Assembly: GCF_024813435.1 (NCBI RefSeq)
Contig: NZ_JANAEZ010000001.1
Span: 558,001 to 622,000 of the forward strand
Direction of reading: 5' to 3'
Origin: Cognataquiflexum gelatinilyticum
GTDB taxonomy: Bacteria; Bacteroidota; Bacteroidia; Cytophagales; Cyclobacteriaceae
Length of the DNA stretch: 64,000 bases
Under the pieces are notes generated by a model, which was not told where the DNA came from, did no database searches, and was given only the letters and a program-made list of their open reading frames with translations. Of this stretch, positions 17,763-26,034 are shown in pieces. Each line of letters starts with the position of its first letter. The first letter of the stretch is position 1. The position numbers and the translations under genes are program-made.

Positions 17763-18130
17763 GTTGTTTTGTTTTTAAGTTGATCCTCAATTATTTTTTT
17801 CAAGGACTCTAATTCCTTTTGTGACATATCAGTTTCTTGGGCGAAGAATGAGGCAAACTGAGAAGGGGAATCATTGAAGAAGTTTTTTACCAACTCATTT
17901 ACTTTGGTCGAAAAATAGGTCTTCTTCTGGATGAGGGGGTAATATTCTCTCGAATTACCAAATACGGTGTATCCTATTGCTCCTTTGTCAGAAAGTCTTT
18001 TGAGAAGGGTAGCAACAGTAGTAACTGCTGGTTTTGGTTCAGGAAGGGATTCCAAAAGATCCTTCATAAATGCTTTTCCTTTTTCCCAAATTATATTCAT
18101 CAATTGTTCTTCACCGTTGGAAAGGTTCAT
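17759..18130 (-). CDS. BlaI/MecI-family transcriptional repressor
   Basis: A 123-residue winged-helix repressor: N-terminal NGEEQLMNIIWEKGKAFMKD, the recognition helix region KPAVTTVATLLKRLSDKGAIG, a wing with YTVFGNSREYYPL and a C-terminal dimerisation helix. The family binds dyad operators as a dimer and is inactivated when its partner M56 protease is triggered. Its gene overlaps the protease gene by 4 bases. Two dyads TCTA-N6-TAGA stand immediately in front of its start codon (18133-18146 and 18153-18166), so it very likely represses its own operon. Confidence 0.92.
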   Translation of the reverse strand: MNLSNGEEQLMNIIWEKGKAFMKDLLESLPEPKPAVTTVATLLKRLSDKGAIGYTVFGNSREYYPLIQKKTYFSTKVNELVKNFFNDSPSQFASFFAQETDMSQKELESLKKIIEDQLKNKTT

Positions 18131-18132
18131 GT

Positions 18133-18168
18133 TCTATATATATAGAGGTTATTCTACAAATATAGAAT
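18133..18168 (-). promoter_or_regulatory. Paired BlaI operators overlapping the promoter -7 box
   Basis: Two dyads with the same layout TCTA-N6-TAGA occupy 18133-18146 (TCTATATATATAGA, a perfect palindrome) and 18153-18166, where the match extends to ATTCTA/TAGAAT (18151-18168). Their centres are 20 bp apart, about two helical turns, so two repressor dimers would sit on the same face. On the minus strand the second dyad contains TATATTTG, a perfect TAnnTTTG -7 box, so binding would block the promoter. The -35-type TTG is not at the usual spacing. Confidence 0.6.
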
Positions 18169-18420
18169 AAAAAATAAAAATTCATAAGAATTTCAAAAAC
18201 ACTGTCACAATTTCCTTTAGTCCCACCTTGGATTCAGAATAGAATTCACGTTTATAACAATTTTTCAAGGCTTTCTTTGAGCAAAATAAAAATCATCAAT
18301 AAAAATCATTATTCATCAGTAAAATTAGGAGATCAAAAAAGATCAAATACTTGGATATTAAATTTTAATACTTTTATTTTTATAAAAAAACTTACTAACA
18401 TTAAAAAAAACTACAACCAA

Positions 18421-19164
18421 ATGAAAAAGACATTACTGATTCTTGCATTATTCTGCTTTTCAAGCATTGTAAAAGCACAAACTGTCGATGAGATCATTGC
18501 ACAATATCTTGAGAATACAGGAGGTGCATCAGAATGGGCCAAATTATCCTCAATAAAAATGGAGGGCAAGGTAAGCACCCAAGGAATGGATATTCCGATA
18601 GAAATTGCCCAAACCAAGGAGGGTAAAATGTATATGAAATTCCAGCTTCAAGGCCAGGAAATGGTTCAGCAGGCTTTTGATGGCAAAGAAGCATGGGGAG
18701 TCAATTTTATGACAATGAAACCTGAAAAAAGCGACAGTGAAACTACCGAAAACATGAAGCGTGAAATAGGCGATTTCCCTGATCCTTTTTTGAACCTTAA
18801 AAGCAAAGGATACAAAGCCGAATTGTTGGGAAAAGAAAATGTAGAGGGAACAGAGTGTTTCAAAGTTAAATTGACAAAAAAACCATTATTGGTGGATGGT
18901 GCGGAAGTTGAAAACATCTCGTTTTATTTTTTTGATACCGAAAACTTCGTTCCTATCATGGTAGAAAAAGAAATGAAAACCGGTCCTGCAAAAGGTATAA
19001 CAACCCAGACTTTGATGAGTGATTATCAAGAAGTCGAAGGATTATATTTCCCTTTCTCCATCACAGAAAAAGCTAAAGGTACACCTCAAGGTCAGGCCAT
19101 TAATATCACCAAAGTAGAATTGAATCCCACTTTGGATCCTTCTGCATTTGCCTTCAAGGATTGA
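18421..19164 (+). CDS. Secreted LolA-like protein (outer-membrane lipoprotein-sorting type)
   Basis: A 247-residue secreted protein. I chose ATG 18421 because it gives a clean signal peptide (MKKTLLILALFCFSSIVKAQ); the frame is open further upstream but adds an unlikely leader. The mature part starts TVDEIIAQYLENTGG and runs as alternating strands with VSTQGMDIPIEI, VQQAFDGKEAWG and YFFDTENFVPIMV, resembling the LolA/LolB half-barrel fold often annotated as outer membrane lipoprotein-sorting protein in Bacteroidota. It is not canonical LolA, and the role is unproven. The Asp-box protein begins 26 bases downstream, probably in the same operon. Confidence 0.8.
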   Translation: MKKTLLILALFCFSSIVKAQTVDEIIAQYLENTGGASEWAKLSSIKMEGKVSTQGMDIPIEIAQTKEGKMYMKFQLQGQEMVQQAFDGKEAWGVNFMTMKPEKSDSETTENMKREIGDFPDPFLNLKSKGYKAELLGKENVEGTECFKVKLTKKPLLVDGAEVENISFYFFDTENFVPIMVEKEMKTGPAKGITTQTLMSDYQEVEGLYFPFSITEKAKGTPQGQAINITKVELNPTLDPSAFAFKD

Positions 19165-19190
19165 TCTTATTAATTATTTGAAGATATATC

Positions 19191-22100
19191 ATGACAAGGA
19201 AATTTATTTACAGTTTCTTATCGGTCTGCTTTTTCATAATTGCGAGCATTTCATATGGGCAAGAGAGCATTACTTTAAAAGGAAATGAGCTATTTGGGTC
19301 TTTGTCAGCTAGACAAATCGGACCTGCTGTGATGAGTGGGCGGATCACTGACATTGCCGGTCACCCTTCCAACAACAGAATTATCTATGCAGGTACAGCA
19401 GGTGGCGGAGTCTGGAAATCAACAAATGGTGGTGCCAGCTTCAAATCAATTTTCGATGATTACAATCAGTCTGTTGGAATTATTGAAGTTGATCCAAACA
19501 ACCCTGATAATGTGGTATGGGTTGGAACAGGTGAAACATGGGTAAGGAACAGTGTTTCGTACGGAGATGGCCTTTACAAAACTGTCGACGGAGGAAATAC
19601 CTGGAACAAAATAGGATTAGAAAACTCCGATAGAATCAGTGGTATTGCCATCAATCCCAATAATTCAGATGAGGTTTATGTGGGGGTGTTGGGAGCTTTA
19701 TGGGGTGACAGTGATGACCGTGGTGTATACAAAACCTCCGATGGAGGTCAGACTTGGACCAATATCCTCGCAGGAATGAAAGATACCGGCTGTTCTGATT
19801 TGTTTATGGACCCAAAAGATCCCAACACCCTATATGCTGCTTTCTGGCAGGTAAGGAGAACGGCATATTCCTTTAGTTCGGGAGGACCTAAAAGTGCCCT
19901 GTACAAAACAACAGACGGGGGCAAAACCTGGGACAAAATCCACAATGGTTTCCCAAGTGGGGATTTGGGAAGAATAGCAATTGGAGTAGCACCTTCAGAT
20001 CCCAATATTTTATATAGCGTCATTGAATCCAAAGAGAAAAAGGGCCTATACCGCTCAGAAGATGCCGGTATATCCTGGACATTTATGAACGGGGATTTTG
20101 AACTTGCTGTCAGGCCATTTTATTTCTCAAGAATAGTAGTTGACCCTAAAAACTCTGATGTACTGGTCAAAGCAGGTTTGTCAGGAAGTATTAGCCGAGA
20201 TGGAGGAAAAACTTTCAAGAATCTAGGTGCCATGCACTCAGATATTCATGATGTATGGTTTGATATCCATGATTCTGACAGGTTTTATGTAGCTACCGAC
20301 GGTGGATTGTATAGGACATGGGACGGAGGAACGACCATGGAAATGGTCGAGAGTTTGCCGGTTTCACAGTTTTATCATGTCAGTTTGGACAATGATGAGC
20401 CTTATAAGATTTATGGAGGGCTTCAGGATAATGGTTCATGGTTTGGCCCATCTTCAAGTCCCGGAGGAATTGAGCCAGGAGATTGGGTGTCAGTGGGCGC
20501 AGGGGATGGATTTAGAGTGTACAGACATCCAACCAAAAAAATTGTTTATTCCGAAATGCAGGGAGCTGACAATATCTGGCGCTATGATGTTGAAAAAAAC
20601 ACCATCAAAAATATCCGACCTTTTCCGGGAAAAGATGAGCCTAAATACCGCTTCAACTGGAACACCCCAATACAAATAAGCCCCCATCATCCAGATCGGA
20701 TTTATGTCGGCAGTCAGTTTTTGTTAAGGTCAAATGATATGGGAAACAATTGGGAAAGGATATCTCCCGATTTGACTACGAATGATCCTACTAAACAAAA
20801 TCAGTCGTCTTCGGGGGGGATTTCCACGGATAATTCAGGTGCAGAAAATCACAACACCATATTTACCATTGCAGAATCACCAATTGACGAAAATATTATT
20901 TGGGTAGGCACCGATGATGGCAATGTACAGGTCACTCAAGATGGGGGTAAGACTTGGACAAATGTTGTTGCCAATATTCCGGACTTACCAAAAAACACTT
21001 GGGCTTATCATATCCAGCCTGGAAATTTTGGTAAAGGAACTGCTTATGCGGTATTTGATGGACATGCCCAAAATGATTTTAAGCCTTATGCTTACAAAAC
21101 GACGGATTTTGGATTGACCTGGACTTCTGTGATCAGCAAAGATATACATGGTTTTGCAAGACATATCCTTGAAGATCTTGAAAATGAAAACCTTCTGTTC
21201 TTAGGAACTGAATTGGGCCTTTTTATAAGTATTGACGGAGGAAAAAATTGGTCAAAATTCACCAATAATATGCCTTCTGCTTCTGTACACTATATGGCCA
21301 TTCATCCAAAAACCAATGATTTGGTCTTAGCCACTCACGGTCGAGGAATCATTATTATAGATGATATCAGCCCATTAAGGCAGATTAGGCCCGAAATGCT
21401 TAATGAAGAGGTTTATTTTCTCAAATCTCCTCCTATGGTGATGTGGGAAGAAAGTGATTTCGGTGGATCAAGTCAGGCCGTCACTTTCGTTGGGCCTAAC
21501 CCTGACAAATCCGGGAAAATCATCTATTACCTCAAGAAGCGACATACGTTTGGAGCAATGACGCTTGAAATCTTTGATGAAAATGATAGTAAGATCATCA
21601 GTCTGGACCCGGGCAAACAAAAAGGAATAAACATCGTCAGGTGGGGTTTTACAGGAAAAGCTCCCAAAGTGGCCAAAGGAAAAACTTTCTCTTTTGGAGG
21701 ATTTGGAGCACCAAGAGTACCTGCAGGCACCTATAAAGTTGTGATGAAAAAAGGAAAGGAACAATTTGAAACCACCCTAGAACTGGTTTATGACGAAAGG
21801 GCAGGGATTTCTCTAGAAAGTAGAAAAGCCCAAGGGAAAATGGCCAAGGAACTGTTTGATATGACTCAGGATCTGGCTTATTTGGTCTATCAGGTGGATA
21901 GTTACCTGGATTATGCAGAAAAAATCAAAGCTTCAGATCCAAAATCAAGCAAATCTATGACTGCATTCATCAATGAACTAAATAAACTCAAAGAAAGATT
22001 GGTCATTACAACCGGTGATAATTATGTAGATACTGCAGAACCTGAATTAAGGGAAAAAATATCTCAATTGTATGGTGTTGTGATCGCTAACTTTGACAGG

Positions 22101-22274
22101 CCATCCATTATTCAGGAGGAAAACAAAAATACCTTGAATGAAAAACTGAAAGAGTCGCAAAATAAATTTACTACCACTATTTCCAAACACGAAAAAAATC
22201 TTCTTAGATATGCCAAAAGTGCCAACATCGAAAATTTGATTTTGGATGATTTTGCAACTTTTATTGAAAAATAG
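19191..22274 (+). CDS. Large secreted Asp-box (BNR/sortilin-like) beta-propeller protein
   Basis: A 1027-residue protein with a signal peptide (1-24, ending SISYGQ). At least ten Asp-box-like motifs of the S/T-x-D-x-G-x-x-W type are visible, for example TVDGGNTW, TSDGGQTW, TTDGGKTW, SRDGGKTF, TQDGGKTW and SIDGGKNW, spread over residues 60-700; this is the sortilin/VPS10-like or sialidase-type propeller. From about 700 a beta-rich domain and then a helical tail (about 870-1027) follow. Such proteins are often labelled glycosyl hydrolase, but no catalytic residues of sialidases are apparent, so binding or another hydrolytic role is open. A strong terminator follows at 22307-22341. Confidence 0.85.
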   Translation: MTRKFIYSFLSVCFFIIASISYGQESITLKGNELFGSLSARQIGPAVMSGRITDIAGHPSNNRIIYAGTAGGGVWKSTNGGASFKSIFDDYNQSVGIIEVDPNNPDNVVWVGTGETWVRNSVSYGDGLYKTVDGGNTWNKIGLENSDRISGIAINPNNSDEVYVGVLGALWGDSDDRGVYKTSDGGQTWTNILAGMKDTGCSDLFMDPKDPNTLYAAFWQVRRTAYSFSSGGPKSALYKTTDGGKTWDKIHNGFPSGDLGRIAIGVAPSDPNILYSVIESKEKKGLYRSEDAGISWTFMNGDFELAVRPFYFSRIVVDPKNSDVLVKAGLSGSISRDGGKTFKNLGAMHSDIHDVWFDIHDSDRFYVATDGGLYRTWDGGTTMEMVESLPVSQFYHVSLDNDEPYKIYGGLQDNGSWFGPSSSPGGIEPGDWVSVGAGDGFRVYRHPTKKIVYSEMQGADNIWRYDVEKNTIKNIRPFPGKDEPKYRFNWNTPIQISPHHPDRIYVGSQFLLRSNDMGNNWERISPDLTTNDPTKQNQSSSGGISTDNSGAENHNTIFTIAESPIDENIIWVGTDDGNVQVTQDGGKTWTNVVANIPDLPKNTWAYHIQPGNFGKGTAYAVFDGHAQNDFKPYAYKTTDFGLTWTSVISKDIHGFARHILEDLENENLLFLGTELGLFISIDGGKNWSKFTNNMPSASVHYMAIHPKTNDLVLATHGRGIIIIDDISPLRQIRPEMLNEEVYFLKSPPMVMWEESDFGGSSQAVTFVGPNPDKSGKIIYYLKKRHTFGAMTLEIFDENDSKIISLDPGKQKGINIVRWGFTGKAPKVAKGKTFSFGGFGAPRVPAGTYKVVMKKGKEQFETTLELVYDERAGISLESRKAQGKMAKELFDMTQDLAYLVYQVDSYLDYAEKIKASDPKSSKSMTAFINELNKLKERLVITTGDNYVDTAEPELREKISQLYGVVIANFDRPSIIQEENKNTLNEKLKESQNKFTTTISKHEKNLLRYAKSANIENLILDDFATFIEK

Positions 22275-22306
22275 CCTTCTGAAATATCTTTCTGATTTTA
22301 AAAAAA

Positions 22307-22341
22307 AGTCTTTGAACAAAATTGTTCAGAGACTTTTTTTA
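22307..22341 (+). terminator. Intrinsic terminator after the Asp-box protein gene
   Basis: Arms AGTCTTTGAACA (22307-22318) and TGTTCAGAGACT (22323-22334) with one G-T pair, loop AAAT, followed by seven T. The remaining gap to the next gene shows no other structure. Confidence 0.85.
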
Positions 22342-22511
22342 TTCATTGTTTTTACAGCCCATTCTCAAGCTCCTTAACCGAAAATCACTATTTTAGCCCT
22401 AAATAAGCAAATCCAATTTTCAAAAATTCGGAATAAATCAAGCCATAATTAAATAATAAAATGTTTCGGAAATTTTGAATCTGCTAAAACCCAAATTATA
22501 CCAAAAAGAGA

Positions 22512-24191
22512 ATGATGATGACCAAATCCGACCTTGAAATTGCCCATGCATCCAAAATGCAACCGATTTCCAAAATTGCTGCCAAGCTTGGTATCCAAGA
22601 AGATGACCTTCGCCCCTATGGGAAATATGTAGCCAAACTTCCTCTCAGGCTAATCAATGAATCCAAAATCAAAGGAAAGAAACTGATCCTTGTCACTGCC
22701 ATTACCCCTACTTTGGCCGGGGAAGGCAAAACTACCGCAAGTATAGGGTTGGCAGAAGGACTCAACAAAATCGGTGTAAAAACAGCAGTCGTACTCCGCG
22801 AACCCTCTTTAGGGCCTGTCTTTGGGATGAAAGGTGGAGCTGCAGGTGGCGGTTATGCCCAAGTGCTGCCTATGGAATCCATCAACCTCCACTTTACAGG
22901 TGATTTTGCTGCTGTCGAAAAAGCACATAATCTTTTGTCAGCTCTGGTGGACAACCATATCCACAATCAAAAAAACACCCTGAACATTGATCCTAGAAAG
23001 ATAATCTGGAAAAGGGTAATGGACATGAATGAGCGTGCCCTGCGGGACATTGTGATTGGACTTGGAGGATCGGCACAAGGAATTCCAAGAGAGTCGGGTT
23101 TTGACATCACCGCTGCTTCGGAAGTTATGGCTGCTTTATGTCTTTCCAATGACCTGATGGACTTAAAACAGAAACTTGGAAATATCATCATAGGTTATAC
23201 TTATGACGATGAACCGGTTAGGGCCTATCAACTCAAAGCACAAGGTGCTATGACTGCATTGATGAAGCATACCATCATGCCAAATCTTGTACAAACCATA
23301 GAAGGAAATCCTGCAATTATTCATGGCGGACCATTTGCAAATATAGCCCAAGGTTCTAATTCGATCATTGCGACTAAAATGGGGCTTTCTCTGGCGGACT
23401 ATGTCGTGACCGAAGCCGGTTTTGCCTCGGATCTTGGAGGTGAGAAATTCCTTGATCTGAAATGCCAATATGGAAATCTTAAACCCGATGCTGTAGTAAT
23501 TGTGGCAACGATCAGGGCCTTAAAAAGCCATTCGGGCATCCCTTTCCCAGATCTGAAAATCCCGAATGCTGATGCAGTTGCTTTCGGTCTCCCTAACCTC
23601 GAAAAGCATATCGAAAACATGCGGCATTTTATGCTTATGCCTGTGGTGGCGATCAATAAGTTTGCATCTGATACTGAAGAAGAAATCCAGGTGGTTATTG
23701 ACCGATGTGAAAAATTAGGTGTAAAAGTTGCTCTCTGTGAAGCTTGGGAAAAAGGCGGAGAAGGTGCAACAGATCTTGCATTGGCTGTAAAAGAAGCTGC
23801 AGAATCAGGAAAAAGCAACTTCACTCCTCTTTACCGATTTGAATGGAGCATAGAGCAAAAAATAGAAATCATTGCAAGAAAAATCTATGGCGCTGCGGAG
23901 GTTGAATATAGCGTAAAAGCAAAACAGCAAATCAAGCTTTTCAAAAAAATAGGATTGGATAAGCTTGCAGTTTGTATCGCCAAAACTCAATATTCCCTAT
24001 CTGATGATCCTAAACTCACCAACCGGCCTTCGGGGTTTACCATAAAAATACGTGAATTTGACATTGCCGCAGGCGCAGGTTTTATCATTCCGATAGCAGG
24101 GACAATCATGAGGATGCCGGGTCTTCCCTCCAAACCTGCCGCAGAAAGTATTGATATTGATGCAGATGGAAATATTACCGGTTTGTTTTAA
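22512..24191 (+). CDS. fhs: Formate--tetrahydrofolate ligase
   Basis: A 559-residue enzyme of the usual length for the family. The nucleotide-binding loop TPTLAGEGKTTASIGLAEGL (residues about 66-85), LREPSLGPVFGMKGGAAGG, the FTGDFAAVEKAHNLLSA stretch and the C-terminal AGAGFIIPIAGTIMRMPGL are highly characteristic. It makes 10-formyl-THF from formate, THF and ATP in the cytoplasm, feeding purine synthesis and initiator formylation. Three ATG codons in a row (22512, 22515, 22518) could each be the start. A weak -7-like TATTTTAG lies at 22389-22396. The next gene follows after 42 bases but is functionally unrelated. Confidence 0.98.
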   Translation: MMMTKSDLEIAHASKMQPISKIAAKLGIQEDDLRPYGKYVAKLPLRLINESKIKGKKLILVTAITPTLAGEGKTTASIGLAEGLNKIGVKTAVVLREPSLGPVFGMKGGAAGGGYAQVLPMESINLHFTGDFAAVEKAHNLLSALVDNHIHNQKNTLNIDPRKIIWKRVMDMNERALRDIVIGLGGSAQGIPRESGFDITAASEVMAALCLSNDLMDLKQKLGNIIIGYTYDDEPVRAYQLKAQGAMTALMKHTIMPNLVQTIEGNPAIIHGGPFANIAQGSNSIIATKMGLSLADYVVTEAGFASDLGGEKFLDLKCQYGNLKPDAVVIVATIRALKSHSGIPFPDLKIPNADAVAFGLPNLEKHIENMRHFMLMPVVAINKFASDTEEEIQVVIDRCEKLGVKVALCEAWEKGGEGATDLALAVKEAAESGKSNFTPLYRFEWSIEQKIEIIARKIYGAAEVEYSVKAKQQIKLFKKIGLDKLAVCIAKTQYSLSDDPKLTNRPSGFTIKIREFDIAAGAGFIIPIAGTIMRMPGLPSKPAAESIDIDADGNITGLF

Positions 24192-24233
24192 ACTTTGCAT
24201 TTTGGAAATTTTAAACTCATCAAATCAACTATT

Positions 24234-25049
24234 ATGAAAAGAGTATTGATTTTACTTTCGATGGCCATATTCATAGCATCTTCCATTTCCTGTAGTTCAG
24301 AAAAATCAATCGAGCAGGGAGAATCCGTGGAAATATCTTCTTCGATTCCATTAGGTGACAACAGTCAAACAAGCCTCGATTGGAAAGGCGTGTATAAAGG
24401 AACTTTGCCCTGTGCAGATTGCGAAGGAATAGAAACGACTATCATTCTGAAATCGGATGATACTTTTAGGAGATCCCTAAATTATCTTGGAAAAGAAAAT
24501 GGGGTTTTTTCAGACGAAGGAGCATTTAAGTGGAATGAAAATGGTTCGAAAGTTTCACTACAGCCTGAAGAAGGAGACAGCCAATTGTATCTTGTAGGTG
24601 AAAATGCATTGTACCATTTGGATAAACAAGGAAATAGAATTACCGGCGATTTGGAAGATAAATACCGCCTTTTAAAAAATCTGACTGACCCTAGCCTTGA
24701 GGATAAAAAATGGGTTTTGGAAGAGGTAAGGGGAGTTCCGGTAACAAAAGGACAAGGTTTAAAAGAAGCTTTTATATTATTTGAAATGGAAACTGCATCA
24801 TTCAATGGCAACGGATCCTGTAACAATTTCTTTGGTCCTTATGAACTTTTGGAAGGCAACAAGATTGCCTTCGGAAATACAGCCTCAACCATGATGGCTT
24901 GCCTAGATATGCAGGTTGAAAAGGAATTTTTGGAAGTTTTGAGAATGGTAGACAATTATAGTGTTGGAGACAGTACATTGTCAATTCAAAAAGCCAAAAT
25001 GGCACCATTGGCACGATTCACACTAGAAAAACAGGAATTACCGAAGTAA
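24234..25049 (+). CDS. Lipoprotein with NlpE-like and META/HslJ domains
   Basis: A 271-residue lipoprotein. ATG 24234 gives a hydrophobic signal ending in the lipobox-like SISC, so Cys at about 20 is lipidated. Residues about 45-140 match the NlpE N-terminal domain, with GVYKGTLPCADCEGIET carrying the CxxC of that family. Residues about 155-270 are a META (HslJ-type) domain: KKWVLEEV, the FNGNGSCNNFFGPYEL motif and NTASTMMACLDMQVE. NlpE is an envelope stress/copper sensor in Proteobacteria; META proteins are linked to heat and novobiocin resistance. The fusion occurs in other Bacteroidota, and a surface stress role is inferred only. Confidence 0.88.
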   Translation: MKRVLILLSMAIFIASSISCSSEKSIEQGESVEISSSIPLGDNSQTSLDWKGVYKGTLPCADCEGIETTIILKSDDTFRRSLNYLGKENGVFSDEGAFKWNENGSKVSLQPEEGDSQLYLVGENALYHLDKQGNRITGDLEDKYRLLKNLTDPSLEDKKWVLEEVRGVPVTKGQGLKEAFILFEMETASFNGNGSCNNFFGPYELLEGNKIAFGNTASTMMACLDMQVEKEFLEVLRMVDNYSVGDSTLSIQKAKMAPLARFTLEKQELPK

Positions 25050-25238
25050 ATCAATTAAATATGAAGCAGTTGGGGTGTTTTTGTGAATTTTTAAAAAAGT
25101 ATTTTTTTGTATTTCAGAAAAACACTTTTGTATGTTAATCTGAATTTTCACTCAGGGGTTTACATTGATAAACCTAGCCTTAGCGAACTACTTTGGATTA
25201 TGAAATTCAAATCTTGTATATTCGTGGTCAAAATCAAC

Positions 25239-25958
25239 ATGAGGTTATTTATGCCAAGAATTCTTTTTACTCTTATTTTAAGTTTTTCATTAATTGGGTT
25301 GATAAATGCCCAAGGCTCGCGCGATAATATCACAGGCGGATTTGGTTGGGGAATGATTTATGCCGAAAACGCAGGAATTTACAAATACATGGAATTCAAA
25401 TTAGAGCCGACATTTTCTGTATCTTATAGCAAAGAACTTTCTGAACGATTTGATCTAAGGGTCACTGCCGGTGCGCAAATGTTAAACAGCGGTGAATTTA
25501 GACCTTTAAACAATCCAATCATTATCCAATGGGGAGATAATGGTCAAGCGTATTACTTCAAAGGTGTGGGATATTTTCTAGATGTGATGCCGGTTTATTA
25601 TTTCAACCCCAATACTTCAGGCGGAGTGGGTGAGCCGGTTAATTTTTATTTTGGATTGGGTCTTGGTGCAATGTATTCAGAAAGAGCCCAAAGAGTAATG
25701 CGAGATGGAGTTCTTGAAAACGGAATGTATGTTCAGGGATTTGTAGAAAGAAGCACCCAAAACACCGTGGCAGCTTATGTGCCATTGAAATTTGGTTTTA
25801 TTTCCAATTTTGAATACGAATGGGATTTGGGTCTTGAGGTCTCATCAATGTTCCTTACAAACTCAAATGTGGATGGAAACAACATGCAAAACAAATTAAT
25901 CTATCCTGATGTAATGGTCAATTTTCAATTCATTGTCAGAAGATACATCAATAGATAA
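25239..25958 (+). CDS. Secreted outer-membrane beta-barrel-like protein
   Basis: A 239-residue protein if started at ATG 25239; ATG 25251 is almost as good. Both yield a signal peptide ending INAQG; the frame stays open upstream but that leader is not signal-like. The mature part alternates polar and aromatic residues (FGWGMIYAENAG, YKYMEFKLEPTFSVSYSKEL, VNFYFGLGLGAMYSER, AAYVPLKFGFISNFEYEWDL) and ends with a short strand YPDVMVNFQFIVRRYINR, which fits an eight-strand outer-membrane barrel. The last residue is not aromatic, unlike the classic barrel signal. No specific function is recognisable. Confidence 0.75.
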   Translation: MRLFMPRILFTLILSFSLIGLINAQGSRDNITGGFGWGMIYAENAGIYKYMEFKLEPTFSVSYSKELSERFDLRVTAGAQMLNSGEFRPLNNPIIIQWGDNGQAYYFKGVGYFLDVMPVYYFNPNTSGGVGEPVNFYFGLGLGAMYSERAQRVMRDGVLENGMYVQGFVERSTQNTVAAYVPLKFGFISNFEYEWDLGLEVSSMFLTNSNVDGNNMQNKLIYPDVMVNFQFIVRRYINR

Positions 25959-25976
25959 ATGAATCATTTTACCAAG

Positions 25977-26012
25977 AAAAAAGCCATTGGAAATTTATCC
26001 AATGGCTTTTTC
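25977..26012. terminator. Bidirectional terminator between convergent genes
   Basis: Arms AAAAAGCCATTGGA (25978-25991) and TCCAATGGCTTTTT (25998-26011), loop of six bases. A runs on one side and T runs on the other let it serve both the barrel gene and the leftward S9 peptidase. Confidence 0.88.
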
Positions 26013-26034
26013 GATATCAGGAGTAAGCAACATT

